Positions 35,596 to 43,343 of a stretch of DNA of 64,000 bases are shown one piece after another (within the stretch, counting starts at the first letter, position 1; each line of letters starts with the position of its first letter). The DNA is from Lujinxingia litoralis (GTDB lineage Bacteria; Myxococcota_A; Bradymonadia; Bradymonadales; Bradymonadaceae). The notes under the pieces are model-generated. The model did not search any database. It had not been told where the DNA came from and saw nothing but the letters and a program-made list of their open reading frames with translations. The position numbers and the translations under genes were made by a program. Location of the stretch: NCBI RefSeq assembly GCF_003260125.1, contig NZ_QHKO01000005.1, positions 1 to 64,000 on the forward strand. Direction: 5' to 3'.

Positions 35596-36602
35596 CGGGG
35601 CGATTCCGCCAGGACCTCGACCTCGGCCTGCTCGCGCAGTTCATGGAGAAGCTCGCGCCGGCGGGCCTCCAGAAGCGCCCGGCTGGCCCGCTCGCGCAGC
35701 AGGGGCACCACCTCGTCAAAGGCGCGCACGCCGGCCGGGCGACGCTCCTGAACGCAGTAGACGTCCACCCGGGTGCCATCGGCGCTGGAGAGCACCACGC
35801 TGCTGGGGCGGCCGCCGGGAGCGTCGGCCGCATCAAAGAAGAGGTGGCTGGCCGCTGCCGGGAGCTGGTGGCGCTGGCGCCAGCCCAGATCGCGCCAGTC
35901 GGCCTGAGCCGGCAGGGCCTGCGGCGCGCAGCCCCCGCGTGTGATCGTGGTGGCCAGGGAGCGCGCCCCCACCGGCAGGGACACCCGGCGGACCTTCACC
36001 CGCGCACCGGCCGGGCGGCCGGCGGCCACCCGCTGATAGATCTCGCGCAGCTGAGCCTCGTCGACCGCCTGTGCGCCGAGCTCGTCGAGCAGCGAGCGCT
36101 CCAGGACCATCTCGTCGTGGACCTCCCGGCGGAACTCCCCCATCGAGAGCCCTTCGGCTTGCAGGTAGCGCTTAAAGGCGGTGGTCGAGCCGAAATGCTC
36201 CTCGACCCGGCGCTCCACCTCCAGGTCCACCGCCTTGGGAGCAATGCTGACCTCGGTCTCGGAGAGGTGCTGGCGCAGGAGCTCGTGGTCGATCAGGCGA
36301 TCGAGCACCTCCTGACGCTTCTGGTGGCGAATCTGCTCGGTAAAGGGGCGGCGAGCGTGGTGGTAGAGCTGATCGATGCGGTCGAGGCGGCGCTCGACCT
36401 CGTCCTCGGTGATCGCCTTCTGGTTGACCCGGGCGATCACCCGGGCCTCCGGCGCCGGAGCGGCCCCGGACGACACCCCCGGGACCGACGTGGGAGGCTC
36501 GCTGGTCTCGACCGGCGCTTCGCCGGGATCACAGCCCCAGAGGGGCACGCTCAGCGCGACCATCAAGACCTTGCCGGCGAGGATATGGAAGAGGTGGTTC
36601 AT
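35592..36602 (-). CDS. SurA-like peptidyl-prolyl isomerase lipoprotein
   Basis: A 336-residue lipoprotein (LWGC, Cys24). After a Pro/Ser/Thr linker, residues 55-190 read as a SurA N-terminal chaperone domain (VIARVNQKAITEDEVERRLD, LDRLIDHELL). The 195-310 region looks like a degraded parvulin rotamase domain. It would act in the periplasm on outer-membrane or secreted clients. It is the first gene of a two-gene reverse operon with the matrixin-like protease, which may be its client. Divergent from the VWA gene. Confidence 0.78.
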   Translation of the reverse strand: MNHLFHILAGKVLMVALSVPLWGCDPGEAPVETSEPPTSVPGVSSGAAPAPEARVIARVNQKAITEDEVERRLDRIDQLYHHARRPFTEQIRHQKRQEVLDRLIDHELLRQHLSETEVSIAPKAVDLEVERRVEEHFGSTTAFKRYLQAEGLSMGEFRREVHDEMVLERSLLDELGAQAVDEAQLREIYQRVAAGRPAGARVKVRRVSLPVGARSLATTITRGGCAPQALPAQADWRDLGWRQRHQLPAAASHLFFDAADAPGGRPSSVVLSSADGTRVDVYCVQERRPAGVRAFDEVVPLLRERASRALLEARRRELLHELREQAEVEVLAESPR

Positions 36603-36825
36603 AGCAGCGTCTTACAGGGACTTGTGACAGGTCGCAACTTTGAGGCGACTCAAAGCTAGAATGCGGCCCCGGCGCCTGCCCATTCCCGCCCCGGATGCCC
36701 ACGGATTCCGGGGGACTCAAAAAAATGCGCTCTTTTTAGATCCATTACGTCCTCGCTGCGTTGGTAGTCGGGAGCGTTCAACAGGATTCGCGGCCCGCAG
36801 GGGCTGCCCGGGCAAAGGAGAGGGC

Positions 36826-38307
36826 ATGATCACGCGACAGGTAGGCTGGATGATGGCGGCGATGGTGGTGGGGCTGGGGGTGGGGCTGCATGTGGCCGCC
36901 GATGAAGATCCTCCTGCGGCTCCGGGGGCGCCGGCGATGACGGAGGTTCTCGACGCCGTGGTTACCGAGGCCGTGGAAGCCCTGGAGCCGGCGCCCACCG
37001 CGGAGAAGCCCGACCATGGCATCTTGGCGCTGACCCTCAGGGCCGAGTTCGCCCATAAAAAAGTACTCGCCGAGCGGGAGTCCGAGACCTATCTGGACCT
37101 GCGGGTAGATGCCTGGGATGGCCAGGCCGAGGTGCGTCCGCGCCTGAATGTGGCGCTGGTCCTGGATCGCTCCGGCTCGATGGCTGGCGAGCCCATGGCG
37201 AAGGCGCGCCAGGCCGCGGCCAGCTTTGTGGAGCGGCTGGAGGAGGGCGATCGCGTCAGCGTGATCGCCTTTGGCGGGGCCCCCGAGGTGGTGGTGGTCC
37301 CCACCGCGATCGAGGGCGCGACCCGCGCCCGGGTGATCGCGGCGATCGAGGGCATTGATTCCGGCGGTGCCACCCACCTGAGCGGCGGCATAGAGGCGGC
37401 GTCCGGGGCGCTGCGGGGCGCGCGCCAATCGGATTCGGTCGATCGCATGATCGTGATGACCGACGGTCTGCCCACCACCGGCATCACCGCCACCGAGGAG
37501 CTTCTGGCGCTGGCTCGCCAGGCGCGCGCCGAGGGCATTACGGTGACGGCCCTGGGCTTTGGCACCAGCTACGACGCGTCGTTGATGGCTTCGCTGGCCG
37601 AAGAGGGCGCCGGCAACTACCGCTACATCGCCGGCACTGCCGACGTGGAGCCGGCGTTTAGCGCCGAGCTCGATGCCCTGGCCGCCACGGTGGCCACCGG
37701 CGTCACGCTCACGCTCCTGCCCTCGCCGGGGGTGCACATCGAGGAGGTCTTCGGCATGCCGGCCGACCCGAGCGCCGGAGCGCTGACCCTGCACCTGGGA
37801 GACCTGCGCGCCGAGACCCGTCGTCGGGTGATGCTGCGCCTCAAAACCCGCGGGCTGCCCCTGGATGGACAGGCCCGCGTGCGCGTCATCCTGAACTACC
37901 ACGACCGCATCACCGATCGCCCCGTGGAGCACGGGATGGTGGCTACGGCCGGTACCACCCACGACGATGTGGAGATGGTCGCCAGCCTGCGCCCCGAGGT
38001 GATGGCCCGCGTCCAGGAGGCCCTGGCCACCCGGGCCCTCTCGGAGGCTACCGAGGCCTACGCCCGCGGTGATCAAGAGGGGGCTACTCGCCACCTCGAA
38101 AACGAGCGCCGTCGGATGCGCCGGGCCAGCGCCGACTACGGGCTCGCCAAAGAGGAGATGGCCCCGATGGCGGCCGAGGTCGACGCGCTCAAGGCCCGCA
38201 TGGGGAGCGCCGCGCCGAGCTCGGCCGCCGGCAAGGCGCTGCGCTTTGAACGCAGCCAGCGCGATCTGGAGCTCAAGCGTGGCGAGGCCACCCCGGGCGC
38301 CTGGTAA
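36826..38307 (+). CDS. exported von Willebrand factor A domain protein
   Basis: A 493-residue protein with a signal peptide (residues 8-25) and AAAGGAGAGG before the ATG. The VWA domain (about 108-280) has an intact metal site: Asp114-x-Ser116-x-Ser118 in DRSGSM, a Thr in GGATHLSGG, and MTDGLPTTG. A beta domain follows (GVTLTLLPSPGVHIEEVFGM onward), then a helical C-terminus that may be a coiled coil (NERRRMRRASADYGL). The layout resembles YfbK-type and inter-alpha-trypsin-like bacterial VWA proteins. Likely a protein-interaction or adhesion role in the periplasm. Confidence 0.82.
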   Translation: MITRQVGWMMAAMVVGLGVGLHVAADEDPPAAPGAPAMTEVLDAVVTEAVEALEPAPTAEKPDHGILALTLRAEFAHKKVLAERESETYLDLRVDAWDGQAEVRPRLNVALVLDRSGSMAGEPMAKARQAAASFVERLEEGDRVSVIAFGGAPEVVVVPTAIEGATRARVIAAIEGIDSGGATHLSGGIEAASGALRGARQSDSVDRMIVMTDGLPTTGITATEELLALARQARAEGITVTALGFGTSYDASLMASLAEEGAGNYRYIAGTADVEPAFSAELDALAATVATGVTLTLLPSPGVHIEEVFGMPADPSAGALTLHLGDLRAETRRRVMLRLKTRGLPLDGQARVRVILNYHDRITDRPVEHGMVATAGTTHDDVEMVASLRPEVMARVQEALATRALSEATEAYARGDQEGATRHLENERRRMRRASADYGLAKEEMAPMAAEVDALKARMGSAAPSSAAGKALRFERSQRDLELKRGEATPGAW

Positions 38308-38442
38308 GTCGCCCCCCGGGCCGGCGCACATCCTCCCGGAGCCGGGCTTGACCGCCCGGCCCCGGGCCCCCAGATTGAAGGCCTCTCCCGGCCCCGGACG
38401 CCTGTGCCGGGGCAACCCACCCTTAAAACCCGCAGAGGGATG

Positions 38443-39321
38443 ATGAGCATCGCAAGCTGGCCGGCCGATGGCCCCCTGGAGATCCATAGCCACTCCACCG
38501 TCAGCGACGGCACCTACGGCGTGGAGGAGATGGTCGCGTTGATGGTCGAGCATCGGGTGCGCCACTGGGCACTCACCGATCACGACACCACCGCCGGGGT
38601 GCTCCCGGCGGCCCGGGCCTGCGCCGGCTCCGGGGTGAGCTTGATCAGCGGCATCGAGATCAGCGCGCAGTCCCAGGATCGCTCGATTCACGTGCTGGGC
38701 TACGGCTTTGACCCCGAAGAGGCGGCGCTGGCCAGCTATGGCGAGCGTATGGAGCGGGCGCGCGATGAGCGCATGGCCGAGATGGTGGAGCGGGTCCGCG
38801 GCCTGGGGCTGGAGGTGAGCTTTGAGGATGTGCGGCTCCAGTCGCAACACGGCAATATGGGCCGCCCGCATCTGGCCCGCGCGCTCCACGCCCGCGGCTA
38901 CGTGGAGACGCCGCAGGAGGCCTTCGATCGCTGGCTGCATACCGATGGTCCCGGCTATGTGCCCATGGCCTACCTCTCGGTCGACGACGCCATCGACCTC
39001 ATTCGCGGCGCCGGCGGCATGGTCGTGCTCGCCCACCCCGGCCGCTACACCACCATGGTCGAGCATCTGGATCGCTGGCGGGAGATGGGGCTCCATGCCC
39101 TGGAGGTCCGCCACCCCTCCCACGATCTGGCCACCGAGCGTCGCCTGGTGATGCTGGCCCAGAAGCACGAGCTGAACATGACGGCCAGCAACGACTGGCA
39201 CGGCTCACACCCCACCGACCTGGAGCGTCTGGGGCGCGTGAATTTTAGCCCCCTGTGGCGCGATGCCTTCTTTGATCGCCTGGCGCAGACGGCCTGGGCC
39301 GGCGCCCGCGGCTGGGCCTGA
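38443..39321 (+). CDS. PHP-domain phosphoesterase (RNase AM/YciV-like)
   Basis: A 292-residue cytoplasmic metal-dependent phosphoesterase of the polymerase and histidinol phosphatase (PHP) family. Metal ligands are visible in EIHSHSTVSDGT, LTDHDT, GIEIS, the His of MGRPHLARAL, VLAHPGR and NDWHG. This set and the length match the YciV/TrpH group, which hydrolyses 3',5'-nucleoside bisphosphates and trims 5' ends of RNA. The start at 38443 has AGAGGG just upstream (ATG 38440 is also possible). It ends 3 bases before the stop of the convergent dinB. Confidence 0.87.
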   Translation: MSIASWPADGPLEIHSHSTVSDGTYGVEEMVALMVEHRVRHWALTDHDTTAGVLPAARACAGSGVSLISGIEISAQSQDRSIHVLGYGFDPEEAALASYGERMERARDERMAEMVERVRGLGLEVSFEDVRLQSQHGNMGRPHLARALHARGYVETPQEAFDRWLHTDGPGYVPMAYLSVDDAIDLIRGAGGMVVLAHPGRYTTMVEHLDRWREMGLHALEVRHPSHDLATERRLVMLAQKHELNMTASNDWHGSHPTDLERLGRVNFSPLWRDAFFDRLAQTAWAGARGWA

Positions 39322-39324
39322 GCG

Positions 39325-40380
39325 CTAAAAGAAGAGCTCCAGCTGCTGCGGTAGCAGGTCATGCTCATGGTCCAGACGCACCCCCACCCCTAAGAGGCGC
39401 ACCGCCTGCTCGGAGCGCTGGAGGGCCTCGGCCAAGAGCCGGGCATAGGCCTTTACCGTGGGCTCGGTGAGCTCGGCGCGCTCCACCGTCGTCTGGTGAA
39501 AATCCTCAAACTTAACCTTCACAAAGAGCGCCCGGATCGGGGGGCGCTCCTTGCGCCCCAGGCGTCGGTGCAGGCTCTCGACCAGCGCGGGCAGGCGAGC
39601 GGTGCAGGCGTTTAAGTCCGGGAGGTCGCTGGCGTAGGTCGTCTCCACGCTCACGCTGCGCGCGATGCGCTCGGTGCGCACCGGGCGCTCATCGATGCCC
39701 CGGGCCAGCTCGTAGAGGCGCTTGCCCCGTTTGCCAAAGCGGCGCACCAGCTCGCTGAGCTCCACGCGCTGCAAGTCGCCGCAGGTCTTTACCCCCATGT
39801 CGTGAATGCTGCGCGCGGTGACCTTGCCCACCCCGGGGATGGCCTTCACCGGAAGCTCGCGCATAAACCCCGCCACCTGATGGGGCGCCACCACGTACTG
39901 ACCGTCGGGCTTCTCGATCTCGCTGGCGACCTTGGCCAGAAACTTATTGATGGAGATCCCGGCCGAGGCCGTGAGCCCGGTCTCTTTGAAGATCGCCTCG
40001 CGGATGGCCCGCGCGCTCAGCGTGGCGCTGCCCCGGTGGTGCTCGGAGTGGGTCAGATCCAGAAAGGCCTCGTCGAGCGAGAGGGGCTCGATGATCTCGG
40101 TGTAGCGCTCAAAGATGGCGCGGATCTTCTGGCTCTCTTCGCGGTAGACGTTCATGCGCGAGGGCAGAATGATCAGCTGCGGACACAGGCGCACCGCATA
40201 GGCCGAGGCCATCGCCGAGCGCACCCCGAAGGTGCGGGCCTGATAGTTGGCCGTGGCGATCACCCCGCGCCGTCCCGGATCGCCCCCCACGGCGATCGGG
40301 CGTCCGCGCAGGATCGGGTCGTCGCGCATCTCGATGGCTGCAAAAAAGCAGTCCATATCGACGTGGATGATCTTACGCAT
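39325..40380 (-). CDS. dinB: DNA polymerase IV, translesion polymerase
   Basis: A 351-residue Y-family polymerase of normal DinB length. Catalytic acids are Asp8 (HVDMDCF) and Asp103-Glu104 (SLDEAF). The helix-hairpin-helix IPGVGKVTA is present, and the C-terminus ends in a beta-clamp binding motif, QLELF (346-350). It extends damaged or misaligned primer termini during stress. The upstream region shared with the lipoprotein at 40561 holds an inverted repeat, CCAGGAA/TTCCTGG, that could be an operator. No classical LexA box was seen. Confidence 0.93.
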   Translation of the reverse strand: MRKIIHVDMDCFFAAIEMRDDPILRGRPIAVGGDPGRRGVIATANYQARTFGVRSAMASAYAVRLCPQLIILPSRMNVYREESQKIRAIFERYTEIIEPLSLDEAFLDLTHSEHHRGSATLSARAIREAIFKETGLTASAGISINKFLAKVASEIEKPDGQYVVAPHQVAGFMRELPVKAIPGVGKVTARSIHDMGVKTCGDLQRVELSELVRRFGKRGKRLYELARGIDERPVRTERIARSVSVETTYASDLPDLNACTARLPALVESLHRRLGRKERPPIRALFVKVKFEDFHQTTVERAELTEPTVKAYARLLAEALQRSEQAVRLLGVGVRLDHEHDLLPQQLELFF

Positions 40381-40425
40381 CGCACCACATAGCGCGGGGG
40401 AGAGGAGGTCGGGGCTTTGTGACGA

Positions 40426-40452
40426 CCAGGAAACACTTCGACATATTCCTGG
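40426..40452. promoter_or_regulatory. inverted repeat upstream of dinB
   Basis: CCAGGAA (40426-40432) and TTCCTGG (40446-40452) form perfect 7-bp arms 13 bases apart. They lie 46 bases before the dinB start and just upstream of a putative promoter for the opposite gene. A dimeric repressor operator is a fair guess. Confidence 0.4.
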
Positions 40453-40459
40453 TGATCCT

Positions 40460-40488
40460 TTGACAAATCATCGGCCCCTTCTTAAGCA
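40460..40488 (+). promoter_or_regulatory. possible promoter of the repeat lipoprotein
   Basis: A consensus -35 TTGACA (40460-40465) is followed, 17 bases on, by a weak -10 (TAAGCA). A pyrimidine/T10 tract and GGGAGG precede the ATG at 40561. Confidence 0.35.
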
Positions 40489-40560
40489 CGAGCCCGGACA
40501 ACCCGTCCATCCCCCCCTCTTTTTTTTTTCATTTCGGAACATCCCACCGGGAGGTCGTAC

Positions 40561-42318
40561 ATGCAGTACGTCAATCGTAAGTCCCTCATCGCGGCTCTGG
40601 CTCTGACTCTGGCAGCATGTGGCGGCTCCGACGTTCAGACTGAGCCCGCTCCGGAGCTTACCATCTCGCCGATCGAAGCCGGCGAGGTCTGCGAGGCCGG
40701 CGGCTTCGCGGTATTGATCGATGGTGAAGAAAGCGCCGTGGTCTGCAATGGCGTGGCCGGTGCGCAGGGCGAAGCTGGCGAGCAGGGTGAAGCCGGTGAG
40801 CAAGGCGAAGCTGGCGAGCAGGGGGCTGATGGCGACTCCCCCGTGGTGGTGATCAACCCCATTGAGCCGGGCGAGGTCTGCGAAGCCGGTGGCTCCGAAG
40901 TGGTGGTGGAAGACGCCGAGGGCAACGTGCTCGACAGCGCGGTGGTCTGCAACGGTGTCGACGGTGCCGACGGCGCCAGCTCGGTGCTGGTGATCAACCC
41001 CATTGAGCCGGGCGATGTCTGTGAAGCCGGTGGCTCCGAAGTGGTGGTGGAAGACGGCAACGGCAACCCGCTTGAGGGCACCGTGATCTGCAACGGCGTC
41101 GCCGGTGCGGATGGTATGGACGGCGAAGCCCTCACCCCGGAAATCTCGGTGGCTCCCGCGGTGAACTGCGCCACCGGTGGCGTGAGCGTGACCATCGGCG
41201 ACGCCGCTCCCTTTGAGGTCTGCAACGGCGAAGCCGGTCCCGAAGGCCCCGCTGGCCCCGACGGCGCCAGCCCCACCGTCGAAGTGGCGCCGATCGCGCC
41301 CGGCGCCCAGTGCGAAGCCGGTGGGTACCTGCTCACCATCACCGACGCCGCCGGCGCGGTGGAGACCGCCACGGTCTGCAACGGTGTCGATGGCGAAGGC
41401 GGTGGGACGACCAACCCCGATCCCGACCCGGTGGTGACCATCAGCGAGTGCATGATCGTCACCGACACGGTGGCCACGCCTGAGGGCACCGCGGCTGACG
41501 CCGACGGCCTGGTCAGCGTGGAAGTCGATGGTGTGGGCACCGATGTGCCGGCGACCTTCGTGGCCGAGCTGGGCTATGGCGACGCCTCGACCGACCCGAG
41601 CACCTGGACCTTCGCCGAAGGCATCTCCGACGCCACTGGCGAGCTCCTTGGTGAGTTCGGCGCCACCATCGCCGCCGGCGACTACGGCTTTGTCTGGCGC
41701 GTGGCGCTCGAGGCCGGCGACGCCTGGACCTACTGCGGCGTGAACGGCGTGATCGGCACCTTCACCCCGGCCGACGCCGGTACGTTGACGGTGACCGGCC
41801 AGACCGGCGGTGAGACGCAGGCGATCGCGGGCTGGGATTTTGTGGGCTCCTCGCTCTCGGCCAGCGAAGGCACCGGTAGCGCGGCGTTCTACGAAGAGGG
41901 CGCCGAGGCGACCTGCAGCTTCTTCGGCAGCGGAGCCGAGTGGGCCTGCGATAACTTCCCGGTGGGAACGGACTTCTTCGACACCGACGGCGTGACCCCG
42001 CTGGTCGATACCTACTTCCGCTACCAGGCCGACTTCAGCGGCTTTAGCGACATCAGCGTGAGCGGCACCTTCAAGGTCTCCAACTCGGGCCCGACCCACC
42101 TGCAGATCGCCGCGGAGTACGCCGACGGCAGTCTGGAGTTTATGGCCGCGCCCTTTGAGATCACCGTGCGCAACAGCAACTTTGACGCGACCTTCGTGCT
42201 GCCCCCGGCGGCCGGTCAGGCCGGGCCGGTGGCCTACCGCTTCTACCCCTACAACCCGAGCACCAGCGGCGGGAACATGCGCATGATCAACCTCACCTTC
42301 TCCGGCACCGCGCTCTAA
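40561..42318 (+). CDS. surface lipoprotein with CEAGG/VCNG repeats and a collagen-like stretch
   Basis: A 585-residue lipoprotein (LTLAAC, Cys20; GGGAGG before the start). Residues 35-280 contain five repeats of about 45-50 residues, each with a C-E-A-G-G (once C-A-T-G-G) start and a V-C-N-G end, like the DUF7151-type Cys-pair repeat common in Bradymonadales-like and myxobacterial lipoproteins. The repeats are joined by Gly-x-y collagen-like segments (GAQGEAGEQGEAGEQ). The C-terminal 290 residues form a beta-rich, acidic domain resembling a carbohydrate-binding sandwich. It is probably exposed on the cell surface. Copies 2 and 3 are nearly identical at DNA level, suggesting recent duplication. 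Confidence 0.8.
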   Translation: MQYVNRKSLIAALALTLAACGGSDVQTEPAPELTISPIEAGEVCEAGGFAVLIDGEESAVVCNGVAGAQGEAGEQGEAGEQGEAGEQGADGDSPVVVINPIEPGEVCEAGGSEVVVEDAEGNVLDSAVVCNGVDGADGASSVLVINPIEPGDVCEAGGSEVVVEDGNGNPLEGTVICNGVAGADGMDGEALTPEISVAPAVNCATGGVSVTIGDAAPFEVCNGEAGPEGPAGPDGASPTVEVAPIAPGAQCEAGGYLLTITDAAGAVETATVCNGVDGEGGGTTNPDPDPVVTISECMIVTDTVATPEGTAADADGLVSVEVDGVGTDVPATFVAELGYGDASTDPSTWTFAEGISDATGELLGEFGATIAAGDYGFVWRVALEAGDAWTYCGVNGVIGTFTPADAGTLTVTGQTGGETQAIAGWDFVGSSLSASEGTGSAAFYEEGAEATCSFFGSGAEWACDNFPVGTDFFDTDGVTPLVDTYFRYQADFSGFSDISVSGTFKVSNSGPTHLQIAAEYADGSLEFMAAPFEITVRNSNFDATFVLPPAAGQAGPVAYRFYPYNPSTSGGNMRMINLTFSGTAL

Positions 42319-42358
42319 TCCGCGTGGCACCGGCCTTATGAAGGCCCGAGTGTGATTG

Positions 42359-42390
42359 AAAAACCCGGCGAGCGATCGCCGGGTTTTTTT
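42359..42390 (+). terminator. intrinsic terminator
   Basis: AACCCGGCGA-GCGA-TCGCCGGGTT is a perfect 10-bp stem followed by T6 and preceded by an A-run. It lies 41 bases after the lipoprotein stop. Confidence 0.9.
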
Positions 42391-42466
42391 TGATCAGGTT
42401 TTTTCGTTCTGGGAGGGGGTCGGGTTTGGGGGGAAAGGGTTTTCGAGAGGTCGCCAGGCCTGAAAA

Positions 42467-42697
42467 CCGGGAGGTTTCTGGCGGGAGAGGGTGTTCAGCC
42501 CCCCCACGGGCCGGGAGGTTTCTGGTAGGAGAGAGGGTGGGACACCCCCTTGAGCCAGGAGTGGTCTGGCTTCGGAGGCTTAGCGGAGCTCCGAGGCCAG
42601 AGGGCCTCTGGCTCTGGAGGCTTAGCGGAGCTCCGAGGTCAGAGGGGGTCTGGCTTCGGAGGCTTAGCGGAGCTCCGAGGTCAGAGGGTGTCTGGCC
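42467..42697. repeat. 42-44 bp tandem repeats between convergent genes
   Basis: Two units (CCGGGAGGTTTCTGG at 42467 and 42511, 44 bp apart) are followed by three units with the core GGAGGCTTAGCGGAGCTCC at 42574, 42616 and 42658, exactly 42 bp apart. The cores hold the palindrome GGAGCTCC. The array fills the gap between the terminator at 42390 and the reverse gene ending at 42708. Open frames across it on both strands are repeat artefacts. Confidence 0.75.
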
Positions 42698-42707
42698 GGG
42701 GAGGGGG

Positions 42708-43343
42708 TTACTCCGCCGGCGCCTCCGAATCGTCGTCTCCGGGCAGCGCATCCGCGGTGGCCACAAAGCGCGCCTGGATCTCTTCGCCGCGCCGCAGCGC
42801 CGAGGGGAGTTGGCCGGGGCTGGAGGCGGCGTCGGCCGGCAGGAGAGCCCCGCCCGCCAGGAGGCGTACCTCACTCTCCAGCACGTCGCCGGACAGCGCG
42901 CGCACGATCACGGTGCGCGTGGCCTCGGCCTGGAGCGCGGGGAGCGCGTAGCTCACCATCGCCGCAGCGGCCACGCGCCCCTGGCGCACCTCGACCTTGA
43001 TCTCGGGAGCGGTGGCGCGGGGGCGCTCGCCAGGGACCTCAAACTGCAGGCCGCCGAGCATGCGCCCGATCAGCTCCCGGCCGGCCAGATCGGCCTCGGG
43101 GCCCTGGAGCTTGCCGTCGCCGTTGACGTCGAAGCGGCTTAAAAGCAGCCCGCTGCGTGCGCCCGGGGCCTCCAGGTAAAAGACCGCGATGTCCAGATGC
43201 TCCTCAAAGACCTGGACGAAGACCTGGCGCTCCGCGCCGATCTCGTGCGCGGCGGCCGGGGTGCCGGCCAGCAGCGTGCAGAGCGTGAGGAGCGCGGCCA
43301 GCACCCGGCCCGGCAAATAAGGTGTGCGATGCTTAGTGTCCAT
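42708..43343 (-). CDS. exported EF-hand protein of unknown function
   Basis: A 211-residue protein with a signal peptide (VLAALLTLCTLLAG, cut near PAAAHE). A single canonical EF-hand calcium loop, DVNGDGKLQGPE, lies at about residues 73-84. The rest is beta-rich with no recognised domain. The start at ATG 43343 overlaps the 3' end of the large PHP lipoprotein gene by 11 bases, so it is the last gene of a reverse operon: porin, PHP lipoprotein, EF-hand protein. A TTG at 43358 is an alternative start. Confidence 0.65.
   Translation of the reverse strand: MDTKHRTPYLPGRVLAALLTLCTLLAGTPAAAHEIGAERQVFVQVFEEHLDIAVFYLEAPGARSGLLLSRFDVNGDGKLQGPEADLAGRELIGRMLGGLQFEVPGERPRATAPEIKVEVRQGRVAAAAMVSYALPALQAEATRTVIVRALSGDVLESEVRLLAGGALLPADAASSPGQLPSALRRGEEIQARFVATADALPGDDDSEAPAE

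Noticed and set aside
36778..39201. 807-codon reverse frame opposite the VWA and PHP genes
   Set aside because: It spans two well-supported forward genes; composition is typical of GC-rich antisense frames.
40381..40560. Classical LexA box upstream of dinB
   Set aside because: No CTGT-N8-ACAG or GAAC-N4-GTTC pattern; only the CCAGGAA/TTCCTGG repeat is present.
42390..43142. 250-codon forward ORF over the 42-bp repeats and EF-hand gene
   Set aside because: It is the antisense of the EF-hand gene joined to repeat DNA, and starts inside a terminator T-run.
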